This document shows, piece by piece, positions 63,601 through 64,000 of a DNA stretch of 64,000 bases (positions are counted from its first letter, which is position 1; every line of letters begins with the position of its first letter). The notes under the pieces were generated by a model that worked only from the letters and a program-made list of their open reading frames with translations, searched no databases and was not told the origin of the DNA. A program made the translations under genes and the position numbers. Source of the DNA: JAHEFU01 sp020440645 (lineage in GTDB: Bacteria > 4484-113 > JAFGCY01); NCBI GenBank assembly GCA_020440645.1, contig JAGRNR010000003.1:62001-126000 (forward strand), given 5' to 3'.

Positions 63601-63629
63601 ACTAGACCCGAAAAACACAATTCTGTCAA
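63601..63629 (-). promoter_or_regulatory. Near-consensus promoter, probably leaderless
   Basis: On the minus strand a perfect TTGACA (63629-63624) is followed after exactly 17 bases by TCTAGT (63606-63601), and the GTG start comes 6 bases later at 63594. Transcription would begin at or beside the start codon. It is the clearest -35/-10 pair in the window. Confidence 0.7.
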
Positions 63630-63743
63630 GGAAAATATTACTTTAAACCCATCCAAGATTGTATTTGTCTCAATTAAATGCACAACTTAAATGCGCAGTG
63701 TCCAATTTCATGAAAATTGATCATATCGCTGCCCCACGCAGCA

Positions 63744-64000
63744 TCAGCCAGTCTGCTTGAGAGCATCCAGCGCACGCTCACGGGCAAAGCTGTGCTCCAC
63801 AAGCGGCTTCGGATAGTTCCGGCCCGGCTGCACCCCGGCAGCCTGCAGCTCCAGCGGCGAGGCTTCCCACGGACTGTGCAGCACCTTGTCCGGCAGGCCA
63901 TCCAGTTCCGGCAGCCACTGCCTGACGTAACTGCCATCTGCGTCAAACTTGCGGCCCTGCAGGATCGGGTTGAAGATGCGGAAATAAGGCGCGGCATCCG
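63744..64000 (-). CDS. phr: Deoxyribodipyrimidine photolyase, C-terminal part (5' end outside window)
   Basis: About 85 C-terminal residues of a DNA photolyase/cryptochrome are present. The FAD-binding region pattern is clear: PYFRIFNPILQGRKFD, then DGSYVRQWLPELDGLP and HSPWEAS, then NYPKPLVEHSFARERALDA, ending KQTG and TGA at 63744-63746. The family uses light to repair pyrimidine dimers. The gene runs off the window edge on the minus strand. The gap 63619-63743 holds nothing I can support. Confidence 0.93.
   Translation of the reverse strand, partial: DAAPYFRIFNPILQGRKFDADGSYVRQWLPELDGLPDKVLHSPWEASPLELQAAGVQPGRNYPKPLVEHSFARERALDALKQTG

Noticed and set aside
63674..63997. 107-codon minus-strand frame at the right edge
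   Set aside because: It is a shadow of the photolyase C-terminus read in a different frame of the same strand.

Overview
The window reads as bacterial chromosome from a GC-rich, probably diderm organism that I cannot place in a phylum. The signs are TATAAT-type promoters, AGGAGG-type ribosome binding sites mixed with an apparently leaderless start class, a tRNA-Asn with encoded CCA, bacterial housekeeping genes (lon, acpS, gpsA, an RlmB-type methyltransferase, malic enzyme), many lipoprotein signal peptides and multiheme cytochromes. No insertion sequence, prophage or CRISPR array was seen. Many genes occur as neighbouring lineage-specific paralogue pairs (tricorn-like proteases, two membrane-anchored pairs, one small soluble pair, two glycosyltransferases, two carotenoid desaturases, three papain-like proteases), so local duplication appears to have shaped the region.

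Layout. 1-7.4 kb: the tail of an unknown gene, then two tandem exported tricorn-like S41 proteases and a small secreted peptide. 7.7-13.4 kb: a pair of membrane-anchored unknowns, a VWA protein, then a same-strand block in which a HicA-like toxin/antitoxin-like pair lies between two paralogous tail-anchored proteins, then a WYL regulator. 13.5-31.6 kb: mostly housekeeping and signalling genes (gpsA, rRNA methyltransferase with a long disordered head, lon, acpS, quinone oxidoreductase, CAP protein, response regulator-PP2C phosphatase, metallopeptidase, DCC-family protein), followed by a redox block: a 12-heme NapC/NirT-type cytochrome behind a structured leader, a Cys-rich Rrf2 regulator, tRNA-Asn, malic enzyme and a diheme cytochrome c lipoprotein.

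31.8-50.4 kb and 58-59.6 kb hold a family of large exported lipoproteins: three papain-like (C1) proteases with FN3, PKD and propeller domains, and three PQQ-like propeller proteins. Six of these share an N-terminal module of about 100 residues that I do not recognise, and two proteases share a C-terminal seven-repeat propeller. Between them sit a CruG/CrtQ-like glycosyltransferase and a gene remnant.

50.5-57.9 kb is a tightly coupled carotenoid operon: CPBP membrane protease, phytoene synthase, CrtI-like desaturase, alpha/beta hydrolase with an apparent Cys nucleophile, GT2 glycosyltransferase, CrtD-like desaturase and CruF-like 1',2'-hydratase. Together they suggest a glycosylated, possibly acylated, 1'-hydroxy acyclic carotenoid. 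The window ends with a HerA-like ATPase, a single-domain response regulator, two small genes with leaderless-type promoters and the 3' end of a photolyase gene.
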